Of a stretch of 34,820 bases of DNA, positions 13,015 through 21,810 are shown piece after piece. A program made the position numbers and the translations under genes. Source of the stretch: Microbacterium hominis NBRC 15708 (lineage in GTDB: Bacteria; Actinomycetota; Actinomycetes; Actinomycetales; Microbacteriaceae); contig NZ_BCWI01000025.1 of assembly GCF_001592125.1 (NCBI RefSeq), forward strand, positions 1 to 34,820, in the 5' to 3' direction. The stretch's first letter is position 1. Every line of letters starts with the position of its first letter. The notes below the pieces were generated by a model. It saw nothing but the letters and a program-made list of their open reading frames with translations. It was not told where the DNA came from and made no database searches.

Positions 13015-13035
13015 CTAACTGTGACGGAACTCCAC
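13015..13035. other. Putative attachment site (att) in the 3' end of ychF
   Basis: The ychF frame ends '...DGDVVEFRHS' and stop, while the family normally ends FRFNV or similar, so chromosomal sequence seems to be replaced after the FR codons (near 13024-13029). The integrase begins only 24 bp beyond. The matching second half-site at the other end of the element is outside the window and no second copy is found inside it. Confidence 0.5.
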
Positions 13036-14085
13036 CACGTCGCCGTCCTGCATGACGTAGTCCTTGCCCTCCAGGCGGGCCTTGCCCTTCGCACGCGCCT
13101 CGGCGACGGAGCCCAGCGCGACGAGATCGTCGAACGAGATGACCTCCGCCTTGATGAAGCCCTTCTCGAAGTCGGTGTGGATCACCCCCGCGGCCTGCGG
13201 CGCCTTCCATCCCTTGCCGATCGTCCAGGCGCGCGCCTCCTTGGGGCCCGCCGTGAGGTAGGTCTGGAGTCCGAGCGTGTCGAAGCCGATGCGGGCGAGC
13301 TGGTCGAGTCCCGACTCGTCCTGCCCCGTCGACGCGAGGAGGTCGGCGGCATCCGCCGGGTCGAGGTCGATGAGCTCGGACTCGATCTTCGCGTCGAGGA
13401 AGACGGCCTTCGCCGGAGCCACGAGCGCGGCCAGCTCGGCCTTGCGGTCGGCATCCGTCAGCACCGCTTCGTCGACGTTGAACACGAAGATGAACGGCTT
13501 CGCCGTCAGCAGACCGAGCTCCCTGATCGGCGCGAGGTCGATTCCGGAGGCCGACAGCAGCTCGCCGCGCTGCAGCGCGTCGCGCGCGGCGACGGCGGCC
13601 TCGAGCACGGCGGGATCGAGCTTCTTCCCGCGCACTTCCTTCTCGTACCGGGTGATCGCCTTCTCGAGCGTCTCGAGGTCGGCCAGCTGGAGCTCGGCGT
13701 TGATGGTCTCCATGTCGGATGCCGGGTCGACCTTGCCGTCCACGTGCACGACGTCGGAGTCGGCGAAGCCGCGGACCACCTGCGCGATCGCATCGGCCTC
13801 GCGGATGTTGGCGAGGAACTTGTTGCCGAGTCCCTCCCCCTCGCTCGCGCCGCGAACGATGCCCGCGATGTCCACGAAGGAGACGGCGGCCGGAAGGATG
13901 CGTTCGCTTCCGAACACCGCGGCGAGCTTCTCGAGCCGCGGGTCGGGGAGGTTGACGACGCCGACGTTCGGCTCGATCGTCGCGAAGGGATAGTTGGCCG
14001 CGAGAACCTGGTTCTTGGTCAGCGCGTTGAACAGGGTCGACTTGCCGACGTTGGGGAGACCGACGATTCCGATGGTAAGAGCCAC
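13015..14085 (-). CDS. ychF: Redox-regulated ATPase/GTPase YchF (Obg family)
   Basis: A 356-aa protein, close to the family's usual 357-363. Residues 1-200 are the Obg-type P-loop domain with 'GLPNVGKST' (Walker A), switch regions, and a 'FVDIAGIVRGASEGEGLGN' G3 region. Residue 69 onward includes 'SFVDIAG'. The variant NKxD position ('FVFNVDEA') is the reason the family prefers ATP. The C-terminal TGS domain ends 'KDYVMQDGDVVEF'. YchF associates with ribosomes and modulates stress responses. The GTG start at 14085 has a TAGACT -10 box 8 nt upstream and no clear ribosome site (leaderless). The last residues (RHS) differ from the family because of the adjacent integration. Confidence 0.97.
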   Translation of the reverse strand: MALTIGIVGLPNVGKSTLFNALTKNQVLAANYPFATIEPNVGVVNLPDPRLEKLAAVFGSERILPAAVSFVDIAGIVRGASEGEGLGNKFLANIREADAIAQVVRGFADSDVVHVDGKVDPASDMETINAELQLADLETLEKAITRYEKEVRGKKLDPAVLEAAVAARDALQRGELLSASGIDLAPIRELGLLTAKPFIFVFNVDEAVLTDADRKAELAALVAPAKAVFLDAKIESELIDLDPADAADLLASTGQDESGLDQLARIGFDTLGLQTYLTAGPKEARAWTIGKGWKAPQAAGVIHTDFEKGFIKAEVISFDDLVALGSVAEARAKGKARLEGKDYVMQDGDVVEFRHS

Positions 14086-14093
14086 GGGATCTC

Positions 14094-14099
14094 AGTCTA
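14094..14099 (-). promoter_or_regulatory. Candidate -10 box (TAGACT) of ychF
   Basis: TAGACT on the minus strand, 8 nt before the GTG at 14085, with no ribosome site between. It fits a leaderless transcript. Confidence 0.45.
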
Positions 14100-14113
14100 C
14101 GCGGGCGACGACC

Positions 14114-14854
14114 TCACCCCGCGACGGCACGGAACCCGTGCGTGACGTACGGCAGCTCCACGCGCGCGTCGCCGACGGCTCCGATCTCGTCGAGCAGTGC
14201 GGCGACCTCCTGCTCGATGCGTGCGCGCTCCTCGGCCGGCGCGGTGATGACGTAGCTGCGCGAACGCACCATCGAGAGGACCCCATCGCGGGTGACCGCC
14301 CGCGACCAGCGCCAGCTCTCATGCTCCAGCGTGCCGAACGGCGCCGCGACGGTCGGCCCCTCGCCCGCGAGCAGCTCCTCCGCGTAGCTTCCCTTCATCG
14401 CCGCACCCAGTCGCGCGACCCAGGAGACCGACTCGTCGCGGATGTTCCAGATCAGCCCGATCACACCGCCGGACCGCAGCACCCGCGCGGCCTCGGCAGA
14501 GGCCTCGGGAACGCGCACCCAGTGCCACGCCTGGCCGAAGACGACCGCATCGACGCTGCCGTCGGCCAGCCCCGTGGCCTCGGCCGCGCCCGCGCGCACC
14601 TCGACACCCGGAAGGGAACGACGAAAGGCGTCCCGCATCGCGGCATCCGGTTCGACGGCGACCACCTCCGCGCCCGCCCGCCGCAGCGCCTCGGTCAGCT
14701 TGCCGGTGCCGGCGCCGACGTCGGCGACCCGCGGACGGGGGCCGGCCGGAGCGATCATCCAGGCGACCGCCTCCGCCGGGTACGACGGACGACCCCGCTC
14801 GTACTCCCCCGCCGCCGCCCCGAAGCTCGTCGCCATCTCGTCGCGCGTCGCCAT
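14114..14854 (-). CDS. Class I SAM-dependent methyltransferase
   Basis: A 246-aa protein with the Methyltransf_11 type of fold. Motif I, 'VADVGAGTGKLTEAL', is near residues 43-57, with an acidic residue ('VAVEPDAAM') at the end of strand 2 for SAM ribose binding and 'DAVVFGQAWHWV' as motif II region. The C-terminal half carries a cap. The substrate cannot be deduced; related small-molecule methyltransferases are common in actinobacteria. The ATG at 14854 lies 6 nt after a TAGGGT -10 box (14861-14866), so it is probably leaderless. It is divergent from the alcohol dehydrogenase gene and follows ychF at 28 nt. Confidence 0.88.
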   Translation of the reverse strand: MATRDEMATSFGAAAGEYERGRPSYPAEAVAWMIAPAGPRPRVADVGAGTGKLTEALRRAGAEVVAVEPDAAMRDAFRRSLPGVEVRAGAAEATGLADGSVDAVVFGQAWHWVRVPEASAEAARVLRSGGVIGLIWNIRDESVSWVARLGAAMKGSYAEELLAGEGPTVAAPFGTLEHESWRWSRAVTRDGVLSMVRSRSYVITAPAEERARIEQEVAALLDEIGAVGDARVELPYVTHGFRAVAG

Positions 14855-14860
14855 GGTCCG

Positions 14861-14866
14861 ACCCTA
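14861..14866 (-). promoter_or_regulatory. Candidate -10 box (TAGGGT) of the methyltransferase gene
   Basis: TAGGGT on the minus strand, 6 nt before the ATG at 14854. There is no ribosome site between, in line with a leaderless start. Confidence 0.4.
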
Positions 14867-14944
14867 CGCCGCCCGCAACCGCGTGCAACCTTCGGGTTCC
14901 TAGCGTCGGAGCATCGGGCGGAACGGCTCCGCCGAGAGGAAGTG

Positions 14945-16018
14945 ATGTCGATGACGACTCTGACCGAAACCTCCGTCGCGGCGGGAACACGCGACGATCG
15001 GACGACGATGCGCGCAGCCGTCGTGACCGCGGCGGGCGAACCCCTCGTCGTCGCGGAGGTCCCCGTCCCCACGCCGGGACCGGGCCAAGCCCTCGTGAAG
15101 GTCATCACGAGCGGTGTCTGCCACACCGACCTGCACGCCGCCCGCGGCGACTGGCCCGTCGCGCCGAAGCCGCAGCTCATCCCCGGCCACGAAGGCTACG
15201 GCGAGGTCGTCGCCCTCGGCCCCGGCGTGACCACCCTGTCGATCGGACAGAAGGTGGGCAACGCGTGGCTGTGGTCGGCCTGCGGCACGTGCGAATACTG
15301 CCGCACCGGCTGGGAGACGCTGTGCCCCGATCAGCAGAACGGCGGATACTCCGTCGACGGCAGCTTCGGGGAGTTCATGCTCGTGGACGAGAAGTACGCG
15401 GCCCGCATCCCCGACGGCGCCGACCCGGTGGAGGTGGCGCCGATCCTCTGCGCCGGCGTCACCGTCTACAAGGGGCTGAAGATGACCGGGGTGCGCCCCG
15501 GCGAATGGGTCACGATCTCGGGCATCGGCGGGCTCGGACACATCGCCGTGCAGTACGCACGCGCCCTCGGGATGCGGGTCGCAGCGGTCGACGTCGACGA
15601 CGACAAGCTGGAGCTCGCGCGGCGGCACGGCGCCGAGGTGACGGTCAACGCGGCACACACCGACCCGGGAGCCGCCATCCAGGAGGCCACCGGCGGCACC
15701 CACGGGGTGCTCGTCACGGCCGTGCACCCGAAGGCGTTCGATCAGGCGCTCAGCGTCGTGCGGCGCGGAGCGACGATCGTCTTCAACGGACTGCCGCCCG
15801 GGACCTTCGACGCCGACATCTTCGACATCGTGCTGCGGGCGATCACGATCCGCGGCTCGATCGTGGGCACCCGCCAGGACATGATCGAGGCCCTGGACTT
15901 CTACGCGCGCGGCCAGATCCATCCGACGGTGCACGTCGAGACCCTCGAGGACATCAACGACATCTTCGAGCGGATGGAGCGGGGCAAGATCGACGGCCGG
16001 ATCGTCATGACCTACTGA
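14945..16018 (+). CDS. adhP: Zinc-dependent alcohol dehydrogenase (AdhP type)
   Basis: A 357-aa protein. The domain proper begins at 'MRAAVVTAAGEPLVV', after an extra 21 residues; an ATG at 14951 is also possible, and GAGAGGA precedes both. The catalytic zinc site includes 'GVCHTDLH' and 'GHEGYGEV'. The structural zinc lobe is 'CGTCEYCRTGWETLC' with four cysteines. The NAD-binding Rossmann motif is 'GIGGLGHIAVQYA'. AdhP-type enzymes interconvert ethanol and acetaldehyde with NAD. It is monocistronic, ends in a strong terminator (16034-16068) and is divergent from the methyltransferase gene. Confidence 0.92.
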   Translation: MSMTTLTETSVAAGTRDDRTTMRAAVVTAAGEPLVVAEVPVPTPGPGQALVKVITSGVCHTDLHAARGDWPVAPKPQLIPGHEGYGEVVALGPGVTTLSIGQKVGNAWLWSACGTCEYCRTGWETLCPDQQNGGYSVDGSFGEFMLVDEKYAARIPDGADPVEVAPILCAGVTVYKGLKMTGVRPGEWVTISGIGGLGHIAVQYARALGMRVAAVDVDDDKLELARRHGAEVTVNAAHTDPGAAIQEATGGTHGVLVTAVHPKAFDQALSVVRRGATIVFNGLPPGTFDADIFDIVLRAITIRGSIVGTRQDMIEALDFYARGQIHPTVHVETLEDINDIFERMERGKIDGRIVMTY

Positions 16019-16033
16019 CCCGGCGCCACGACC

Positions 16034-16068
16034 AGCGGGGAGCGATCGCAGCAGGATCGCTCCCCGCT
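16034..16068 (+). terminator. Terminator downstream of adhP
   Basis: A perfect 14-bp stem, AGCGGGGAGCGATC (16034-16047) with GATCGCTCCCCGCT (16055-16068), closes a 7-nt loop. It lies 16 nt after the adhP stop. There is no long T run, as usual in high-GC genomes. Confidence 0.8.
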
Positions 16069-16155
16069 CTCCTTGCGCCCGGCCACACACGGCGGTGTGC
16101 GGCGAGCACGGCGCGCCTGCCGCGGCGGCCGGGGCACGACACGCAGAGTGGACGC

Positions 16156-16761
16156 GTGGCCCTGGACTTCACCGCGATCGACTTCGAGACGGCGAACTCC
16201 TCCAGCGCCTCCGCGTGCGCCGTAGGACTCACCCGCGTCCGCGACGGGCGCGTCGTGGCGACCGCGGGCTGGCTGATCCAGCCCCCGCCGGGCCACGACC
16301 GGTTCTTCGAGATCAACGTCGGCATCCACGGCATCCGCCCCGAGGACGTCGCCGACGCCCCCTCCTGGGCCACCCAGCTCGACGACCTCGCCGCCTTCGT
16401 CGGCGATGACGTGGTCGTCGCGCACAACGCGGGCTTCGACATGAGCGTCCTGCGCCGCGCCTGCGAGGTGACGGATGCCGCGTGCCCGCCGTACCGTTAC
16501 GTATGCAGCCTCCAGGTGGCGCGCAAGACGTACGATCTCGCGTCATACCGGCTCCCGCTGGTGGCCGCCGCCGCAGGGTTCCTCGATTTCGCGCACCACG
16601 ATGCGACGGCCGACTCTTTGGCCTGCGCGCACATCATGATCGACGCCGCGGCCCGCGCGGGGGCGCACGACGTCGTCGAGCTCGCGATGCTGCTCGGTGT
16701 GCGCGTGCCGCAGCTCGCGGGCACGGCATCGCGCCCCACCGCGGCGGTTCCGACCTTCTGA
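16156..16761 (+). CDS. DnaQ-like 3'-5' exonuclease (DEDDh family)
   Basis: A 201-aa protein with the three exonuclease motifs: ExoI 'AIDFETAN' (Asp and Glu near residues 8-10), ExoII 'HNAGFDMSVL' with Asp near residue 100, and ExoIII 'HHDATADS' (His plus Asp) near residue 150. These bind the two metals that cleave 3' ends. It is a stand-alone domain, not a fused DNA polymerase III subunit, so proofreading or DNA/RNA repair trimming are both possible. The GTG at 16156 is chosen because 'LDFTAIDFETAN' starts the fold at once; no ribosome site is seen. The next gene, rmuC, follows at 46 nt on the same strand. Confidence 0.88.
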   Translation: MALDFTAIDFETANSSSASACAVGLTRVRDGRVVATAGWLIQPPPGHDRFFEINVGIHGIRPEDVADAPSWATQLDDLAAFVGDDVVVAHNAGFDMSVLRRACEVTDAACPPYRYVCSLQVARKTYDLASYRLPLVAAAAGFLDFAHHDATADSLACAHIMIDAAARAGAHDVVELAMLLGVRVPQLAGTASRPTAAVPTF

Positions 16762-16807
16762 CGGTGCGGCGCACGACGATGTCCGAGGCCTCGGGCACGC
16801 TGTGCAC

Positions 16808-18079
16808 ATGGATGCACTCGTCGTCATCTCCCTCGCGGTCCTCTGCCTGATCTGCGGCCTGGTCGCCGGCTGGTTCACCGGCGGCGCCCGCGCCGCCGAA
16901 CGTGCCGCCCGCGATGCTGCGGCGCTCACCGCGCGCCTGGGCGCCGCCGACGCGACGGCACGCTCGCTCGGCGAGCAGCTCGAGCAGCAGCGGGCGCTCA
17001 CCCGTGAGCTCAGCGCGCAGGCGCGCGCCGACCAGAGCGCGCAGCAGGAGCGGGAACGACGCGAGCAGCTCGTGCTCCGCGCGCTCGCCCCGGTCCAGGA
17101 GACCTTGGAGGCGATGCAGCAGAAGGTGACCGCCCTCGAACGCGACCGCCAGGCCCAGTTCGGCTCCCTCGCGGAACAGCTGCGCCAGGCGCAGGCGTCG
17201 GATGAGGCGCTGCGCGCGACGACGGAGTCGCTCGCCGGAGCCCTCCGCTCGAATGCGACGCGCGGGGTCTGGGGCGAGACGCAGCTGCGGCGGGTCGTCG
17301 AGTCGGCCGGGCTGACGCGTTACGTCGACTTCGACCTGCAGTCGTCGGTCACCTCGCACGCCGGCGAGGGGCGCCCCGACATGATCGTGCGCCTTCCCGG
17401 GGGCAAGTCGCTCGCCGTCGATGCGAAGGTGCCGCTCGACGCGTACCTCGAGGCATCCGCGATCCCCGTGACCGCTCTCGGGGAGGAGGCGGCCCGGCGG
17501 GCACAGCTGCTGCAGCGGCACGTGAAGGCGGTCCGCGCGCACGTGGACGCCCTCGCGAAGAAGGCCTACTGGAGCGGATTGGACTCCAGCCCCGAGTTCG
17601 TCGTGTGCTTCCTGCCGAACGAGGCGCTGCTCGCGACCGCCCTCGAGGAGGATCCGACCCTGCTCGACTACGCGTTCGGCAAGCGCGTGGCTCTGGCGTC
17701 GCCGGTCAACCTGTGGGCGGTCCTGAAGACCGTCGCCTACACCTGGACCCAGCAGGACGTCTCCGCCGAGGCGCGTCGTCTGTTCGATCTCGGAACCGAG
17801 CTCTACCAGCGCCTCGGCGCGCTCGCCGGGCACGCCGACGATCTCCGCCGCGCCATCGAGCGGACGGTGGACACCTACAACCGCTTCGCCGGGTCGCTGG
17901 AGACCCGCGTGCTCGTCACGGCGCGCAAGTTCCCCGGCATCGATGAGACGAAGCTGGATGCGGCGGCGGCACCCGCCGCGATCGAGAAGACACCGCGGAA
18001 GCTGATCGCCCCCGAACTCACCGACGGTGCCGCCGAGGCCATGGTCGCCGACGTGGGCGACCTGCGCGATCGACTGTGA
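16808..18079 (+). CDS. rmuC: DNA recombination protein RmuC
   Basis: A 423-aa protein. Residues 2-22 form an N-terminal membrane anchor ('LVVISLAVLCLICGLVAGWF'). Residues 30-150 are a charged coiled coil. The RmuC core follows: 'GVWGETQLRRVVESAGLTRYVDF' (in parts), 'RPDMIVRLPGGKSLAVDAK', 'SPEFVVCFLPNEALL' and 'VNLWAVLKTVAYTW'. It has the PD-(D/E)XK-like core and limits inversions and other rearrangements in E. coli. The ATG at 16808 begins the membrane anchor. It may form an operon with the exonuclease gene, which fits a DNA-maintenance role. It converges with the 62-aa membrane protein gene, 10 nt away. Confidence 0.93.
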   Translation: MDALVVISLAVLCLICGLVAGWFTGGARAAERAARDAAALTARLGAADATARSLGEQLEQQRALTRELSAQARADQSAQQERERREQLVLRALAPVQETLEAMQQKVTALERDRQAQFGSLAEQLRQAQASDEALRATTESLAGALRSNATRGVWGETQLRRVVESAGLTRYVDFDLQSSVTSHAGEGRPDMIVRLPGGKSLAVDAKVPLDAYLEASAIPVTALGEEAARRAQLLQRHVKAVRAHVDALAKKAYWSGLDSSPEFVVCFLPNEALLATALEEDPTLLDYAFGKRVALASPVNLWAVLKTVAYTWTQQDVSAEARRLFDLGTELYQRLGALAGHADDLRRAIERTVDTYNRFAGSLETRVLVTARKFPGIDETKLDAAAAPAAIEKTPRKLIAPELTDGAAEAMVADVGDLRDRL

Positions 18080-18089
18080 GCGCGCCGGA

Positions 18090-18278
18090 TCAGGCCGGGA
18101 AGAGGTTCAGCAGCCCGACGACCGCGACGGAGACCGCGACGAAAGCGCCGATCATCCACCACGCGCTGACCTGATGCCCCTCCGGCATCCGTCGCCGCAA
18201 CAGGACGTCGGGCCTGCGCGCGGGGTCGACCGGCACGGTGACCTGACCCGTTCTGGGACTGCTCGATGCTGCGGACAT
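18090..18278 (-). CDS. Small single-pass membrane protein
   Basis: A 62-aa protein from ATG 18278 with a GGGGG-rich ribosome site. Residues 1-38 are polar with an Arg-rich patch ('RRPDVLLRRRMPEGH'), followed by one membrane helix at about 39-60 ('WWMIGAFVAVSVAVVGLLNLF'). No family is recognised. The longer in-frame frame to 18518 is antisense shadow of glpX. It lies between the ends of rmuC and glpX, in the same direction as glpX. Confidence 0.7.
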   Translation of the reverse strand: MSAASSSPRTGQVTVPVDPARRPDVLLRRRMPEGHQVSAWWMIGAFVAVSVAVVGLLNLFPA

Positions 18279-18381
18279 GTGACCCCCGGACTGCGTGGAC
18301 GACGAATGTGTCGCCGGTGACACCGCTCCACATTCTGCCAGAGCGGGCGTCAGCTGTCCTCCACGCCCCCGCGCGTCGCGC

Positions 18382-19371
18382 TCAGAGCCACTTCGAGGTG
18401 AGGTGCTCCGAGGAGATGCGGCGCAGCGTTCCGGACGCGCCGCGCAGGACGACGCTCTCGGTGTAGACGAAGTCGCCGTCGCGACGCACGCCCGCGACGA
18501 GCTCGCCGTTGGTGACACCGGTCGCGACGAAGATCGTGTTGCGTCCCTTCACCAATTCGTCGGCTTCGTAGACGTAGCCGTCCAGCTTGAGACCGGCGTC
18601 GATCCCCCGCTGCTTCTCGTCGTCGTCGCGCGCCCAGAGCCGACCCTGGATGTGACCGCCCAGCGCCTTGATCGCGCAGGTGGTCGCCACGCCCTCGGGG
18701 CTGCCGCCGATGCCGATGCACATGTCGGTGCGCGCGTTGTGGCGCGCCGCGTTGATGCCACCGGCGACGTCGCCGTCGCTCATCAGACGCGTGCCCGCGC
18801 CGGCTTCGCGGATCTCCTCGATGAGGCGCGCGTGGCGCGGACGGTTGAGCACGGAGACGACGAGTTCGTCGACGGGCTTGCCGAGCGACGCGGCGAGCCG
18901 GCGGATGTTCTCGCCGACGGGCAGGCGGATGTCGACGACGCCGACGCCGGCGGGGCCGGTGACGATCTTGTCCATGTAGAAGACGCTCGAGGCGTCGAGC
19001 ATCGAGCCGCGGTCGGAGACGGCGAGCACCGAGAGGGCGTTGTTGCGACCCTCCGCGGTCAGCGACGTGCCGTCGATGGGATCGACGGCGACATCGCACT
19101 GCGGCCCCCGCCCCGTCCCGACGTGCTCGCCGTTGAAGAGCATCGGGGCGTTGTCCTTCTCGCCCTCGCCGATCACGATGACGCCGTCGAAGGCCACGGT
19201 GGTCAGGAACGCGCGCATCGCGTCGACGGCCGCGCCGTCGGCCTTCTCCTTCTCGCCGCGCCCGATGAAGGGGACCGAGCGGATGGCTGCGGCCTCGGTG
19301 GCGCGCACGAGCTCCATCGCGAGGTTGCGGTCGGGGTGCAAAGGGCTCATGTCCGCGGTCAGGCTCACCAT
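18382..19371 (-). CDS. glpX: Class II fructose-1,6-bisphosphatase
   Basis: A 329-aa protein of the GlpX type, the only FBPase class in many actinobacteria. It hydrolyses fructose 1,6-bisphosphate to fructose 6-phosphate in gluconeogenesis. Visible motifs are 'GEGEKDNAPMLFNGE' (metal-binding Glu and Asp), 'VDPIDGTSLTAEGRNNA', 'YMDKIV' and 'GIGGSPEGV'. The ATG at 19371 has a TAGGCT -10 box 6 nt upstream and no ribosome site; an internal ATG (MSPLHPDRN) is an alternative. It is divergent from the aldolase gene, whose product makes the same bisphosphate, so both steps share one control region. Confidence 0.96.
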   Translation of the reverse strand: MVSLTADMSPLHPDRNLAMELVRATEAAAIRSVPFIGRGEKEKADGAAVDAMRAFLTTVAFDGVIVIGEGEKDNAPMLFNGEHVGTGRGPQCDVAVDPIDGTSLTAEGRNNALSVLAVSDRGSMLDASSVFYMDKIVTGPAGVGVVDIRLPVGENIRRLAASLGKPVDELVVSVLNRPRHARLIEEIREAGAGTRLMSDGDVAGGINAARHNARTDMCIGIGGSPEGVATTCAIKALGGHIQGRLWARDDDEKQRGIDAGLKLDGYVYEADELVKGRNTIFVATGVTNGELVAGVRRDGDFVYTESVVLRGASGTLRRISSEHLTSKWL

Positions 19372-19377
19372 GTCGCC

Positions 19378-19383
19378 AGCCTA
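19378..19383 (-). promoter_or_regulatory. Candidate -10 box (TAGGCT) of glpX
   Basis: TAGGCT on the minus strand, 6 nt before the ATG at 19371. This supports a leaderless transcript. Confidence 0.5.
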
Positions 19384-19515
19384 GAGCGACACCTGCGTCT
19401 GCCGTGGCGTTTTCGGCGGCGCCGCAACGAAGGAACCGCGATTCTTTCACCGCGGACAAGCGGGAGGGGACTCTTTTGCCCGGTCGCCCCCTCACGGACG
19501 GTGCCGCCGCTTCGA

Positions 19516-19521
19516 TAGGCT
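19516..19521 (+). promoter_or_regulatory. Candidate -10 box (TAGGCT) of the aldolase gene
   Basis: GATAGGCT matches the same TAnnnT pattern as the other promoters here. It lies 34 nt upstream of the ATG, and a GAGGAG ribosome site follows, so this gene has a short leader rather than a leaderless start. No clear -35 box is seen. Confidence 0.45.
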
Positions 19522-19555
19522 GAGCCTGGAATCCCCGCAGAACTGAGGAGCAGAA

Positions 19556-20587
<1,032 letters not shown>

Positions 20588-20602
20588 TCCGTCCCCGTAC
20601 GA

Positions 20603-20637
20603 CGAACGCCCCCGGAGCCGCGCTCCGGGGGCGTTCG
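20603..20637 (+). terminator. Terminator downstream of the aldolase gene
   Basis: A perfect 15-bp stem, CGAACGCCCCCGGAG (20603-20617) with CTCCGGGGGCGTTCG (20623-20637), closes a 5-nt loop. Flanking GTACGA and GACGTAC extend the stem with one mismatch. It lies 15 nt after the fbaA stop. Confidence 0.85.
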
Positions 20638-20695
20638 ACGTACGGGCCGTCGCCGCGGATGCCCGACCGTGACCGGCGCGGGGCGCCCGCGACGA

Positions 20696-21265
20696 TCACG
20701 CGGGATCGGCGTACGCGTCCAGGAGTCCGGGCGCGCCGTCGGGCACGTGGATGACGGTGAGGGGGTCGCCGGCGCGGACCGACCCGGTGCGCACGACGCG
20801 CAGGTACGGGCCCAGTCGACGCTCCGCCGAGAAACGGCGCACCCAGCCGCGCTCGGCCGACCGGTCGACCGTGCGCACCCAGCGCGCGAACGTCTGGCAG
20901 GGCGTCCGCGGCATCGTCACCTCGACGACGGCGGTCTCGCCGATCCTCCATCGCTCACCGATGCGCGAGCGGTTGACGTCCAGCCCGTCGACGCGGAGGT
21001 TCTCGCCGAACCACCCGGGCGGCAGGTCGACGCCCAACTCGGCCGCCCAGAAGTCGGCGTCCTCCTGCGCGTAGGCGTAGAGGGCCTTGTCGAGGCCGCC
21101 GTGGTGCTTGCGATTGGCCTGGACGTCGGCATAGGCGCCGTAGCGTCCGAGGCGGACCGGCCCCTCGACGGCGGCCTTGTCGATCGCGGTCACCCCGAGC
21201 GCCCCGGCGTCGGGTCGCAGCGCCCGCACGACGCACACCGCGAGGAGCGTGCCGGATGCGCTCAT
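20696..21265 (-). CDS. MOSC-domain protein
   Basis: A 189-aa protein. The MOSC domain runs through the chain: 'DKAAVEGPVRLGRYGAYAD', 'HHGGLDKALYAYAQEDADFW' (in parts), 'LPPGWFGENLRVDGLD', and 'VTMPRTPCQTFARW', whose Cys is the expected molybdenum-cofactor ligand. MOSC proteins related to YiiM reduce N-hydroxylated compounds or carry sulfur for molybdoenzymes. The ATG at 21265 overlaps the stop of the DUF6264-like gene (ATGA). It is the last gene of the ispH operon; no functional link is evident. Confidence 0.9.
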   Translation of the reverse strand: MSASGTLLAVCVVRALRPDAGALGVTAIDKAAVEGPVRLGRYGAYADVQANRKHHGGLDKALYAYAQEDADFWAAELGVDLPPGWFGENLRVDGLDVNRSRIGERWRIGETAVVEVTMPRTPCQTFARWVRTVDRSAERGWVRRFSAERRLGPYLRVVRTGSVRAGDPLTVIHVPDGAPGLLDAYADPA

Positions 21266-21810
21266 CGGGCGAAGTGGCTGACGATCGCGGGGTCGCCGAG
21301 CAGGGGGATCGTGAGGCACACCGTCGCGATGATGAACGTCACGATGGCCCCGACGAGGGGAATCCACCACGACAGCCGGTGCGCCCTCAGCGAGGCCCAG
21401 GACAGCACGGCCGTCAGCATCCAGCCTCCGATGAAGACGAACGCCGAGATGCGCCCCCATAGCTCGCCCTGCGCCGTGTTGGTGAAGGTGGCGTCGATCC
21501 CGGCGACCTGCATCCAGGTCTGCGCGAAGCCCGCGAAGTCCCACAGCTGGGGAACCGCGCTGATGACGGTGACGAGGCCGTACACGAGCAGCGCGAAGGT
21601 GATGATCCGATCGGCCGTGCGCGACGGACGCGCCGCGGCGGTCGTCGCCGGCGCGGTCGGCGGATGGGCACGGCTCGGGACGGTGGGCGGGAGCACGGGA
21701 TGCTGCGCCGGCAGCGCCGGCTGCGCGATGCGCGCGCGCTGCTCCTCCGGTGTGGCGTACTCGCCGTACTGCGGGCGCGGGCGCGTCGGCTCCGCCGCGG
21801 GCTCGCTCAC
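21262..21810 (-). CDS. DUF6264-like membrane protein
   Basis: A 182-aa protein with a Pro/Ala/Arg-rich cytoplasmic N terminus of about 65 residues ('[17 protein letters not shown]' is characteristic in Microbacteriaceae). Three membrane helices follow, near residues 68-88, 118-140 and 148-170. I recall this as DUF6264, but that name is from memory. The function is unknown. Its start overlaps the ispH stop and its stop overlaps the MOSC start, both ATGA. The three genes should be translated together. Confidence 0.8.
   Translation of the reverse strand: MSEPAAEPTRPRPQYGEYATPEEQRARIAQPALPAQHPVLPPTVPSRAHPPTAPATTAAARPSRTADRIITFALLVYGLVTVISAVPQLWDFAGFAQTWMQVAGIDATFTNTAQGELWGRISAFVFIGGWMLTAVLSWASLRAHRLSWWIPLVGAIVTFIIATVCLTIPLLGDPAIVSHFAR

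Larger units (their letters stand above)
1..13030. mobile_element. Integrated mobile element, right part (left end outside window)
   Basis: Everything left of ychF has the character of an integrated element. A large serine integrase lies directly at the boundary. There is a replication primase/helicase, a second serine recombinase, a WhiB-like protein, an XRE regulator and many small genes of unknown function coupled by 4-nt overlaps. GC content and codon use are visibly less extreme than in the chromosomal half, most clearly at 3000-4280. Accessory, defence-like genes sit inside. No capsid, tail, terminase or conjugation gene is seen, so an integrative plasmid, a phage satellite or the arm of a larger ICE or prophage are all open. 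The right boundary is placed in the 3' end of ychF. Confidence 0.85.

Noticed and set aside
1..13030. tRNA gene as attachment site or CRISPR array
   Set aside because: No tRNA-like cloverleaf and no regularly spaced repeats with unique spacers were found by eye; the ychF end explains the integrase position better.
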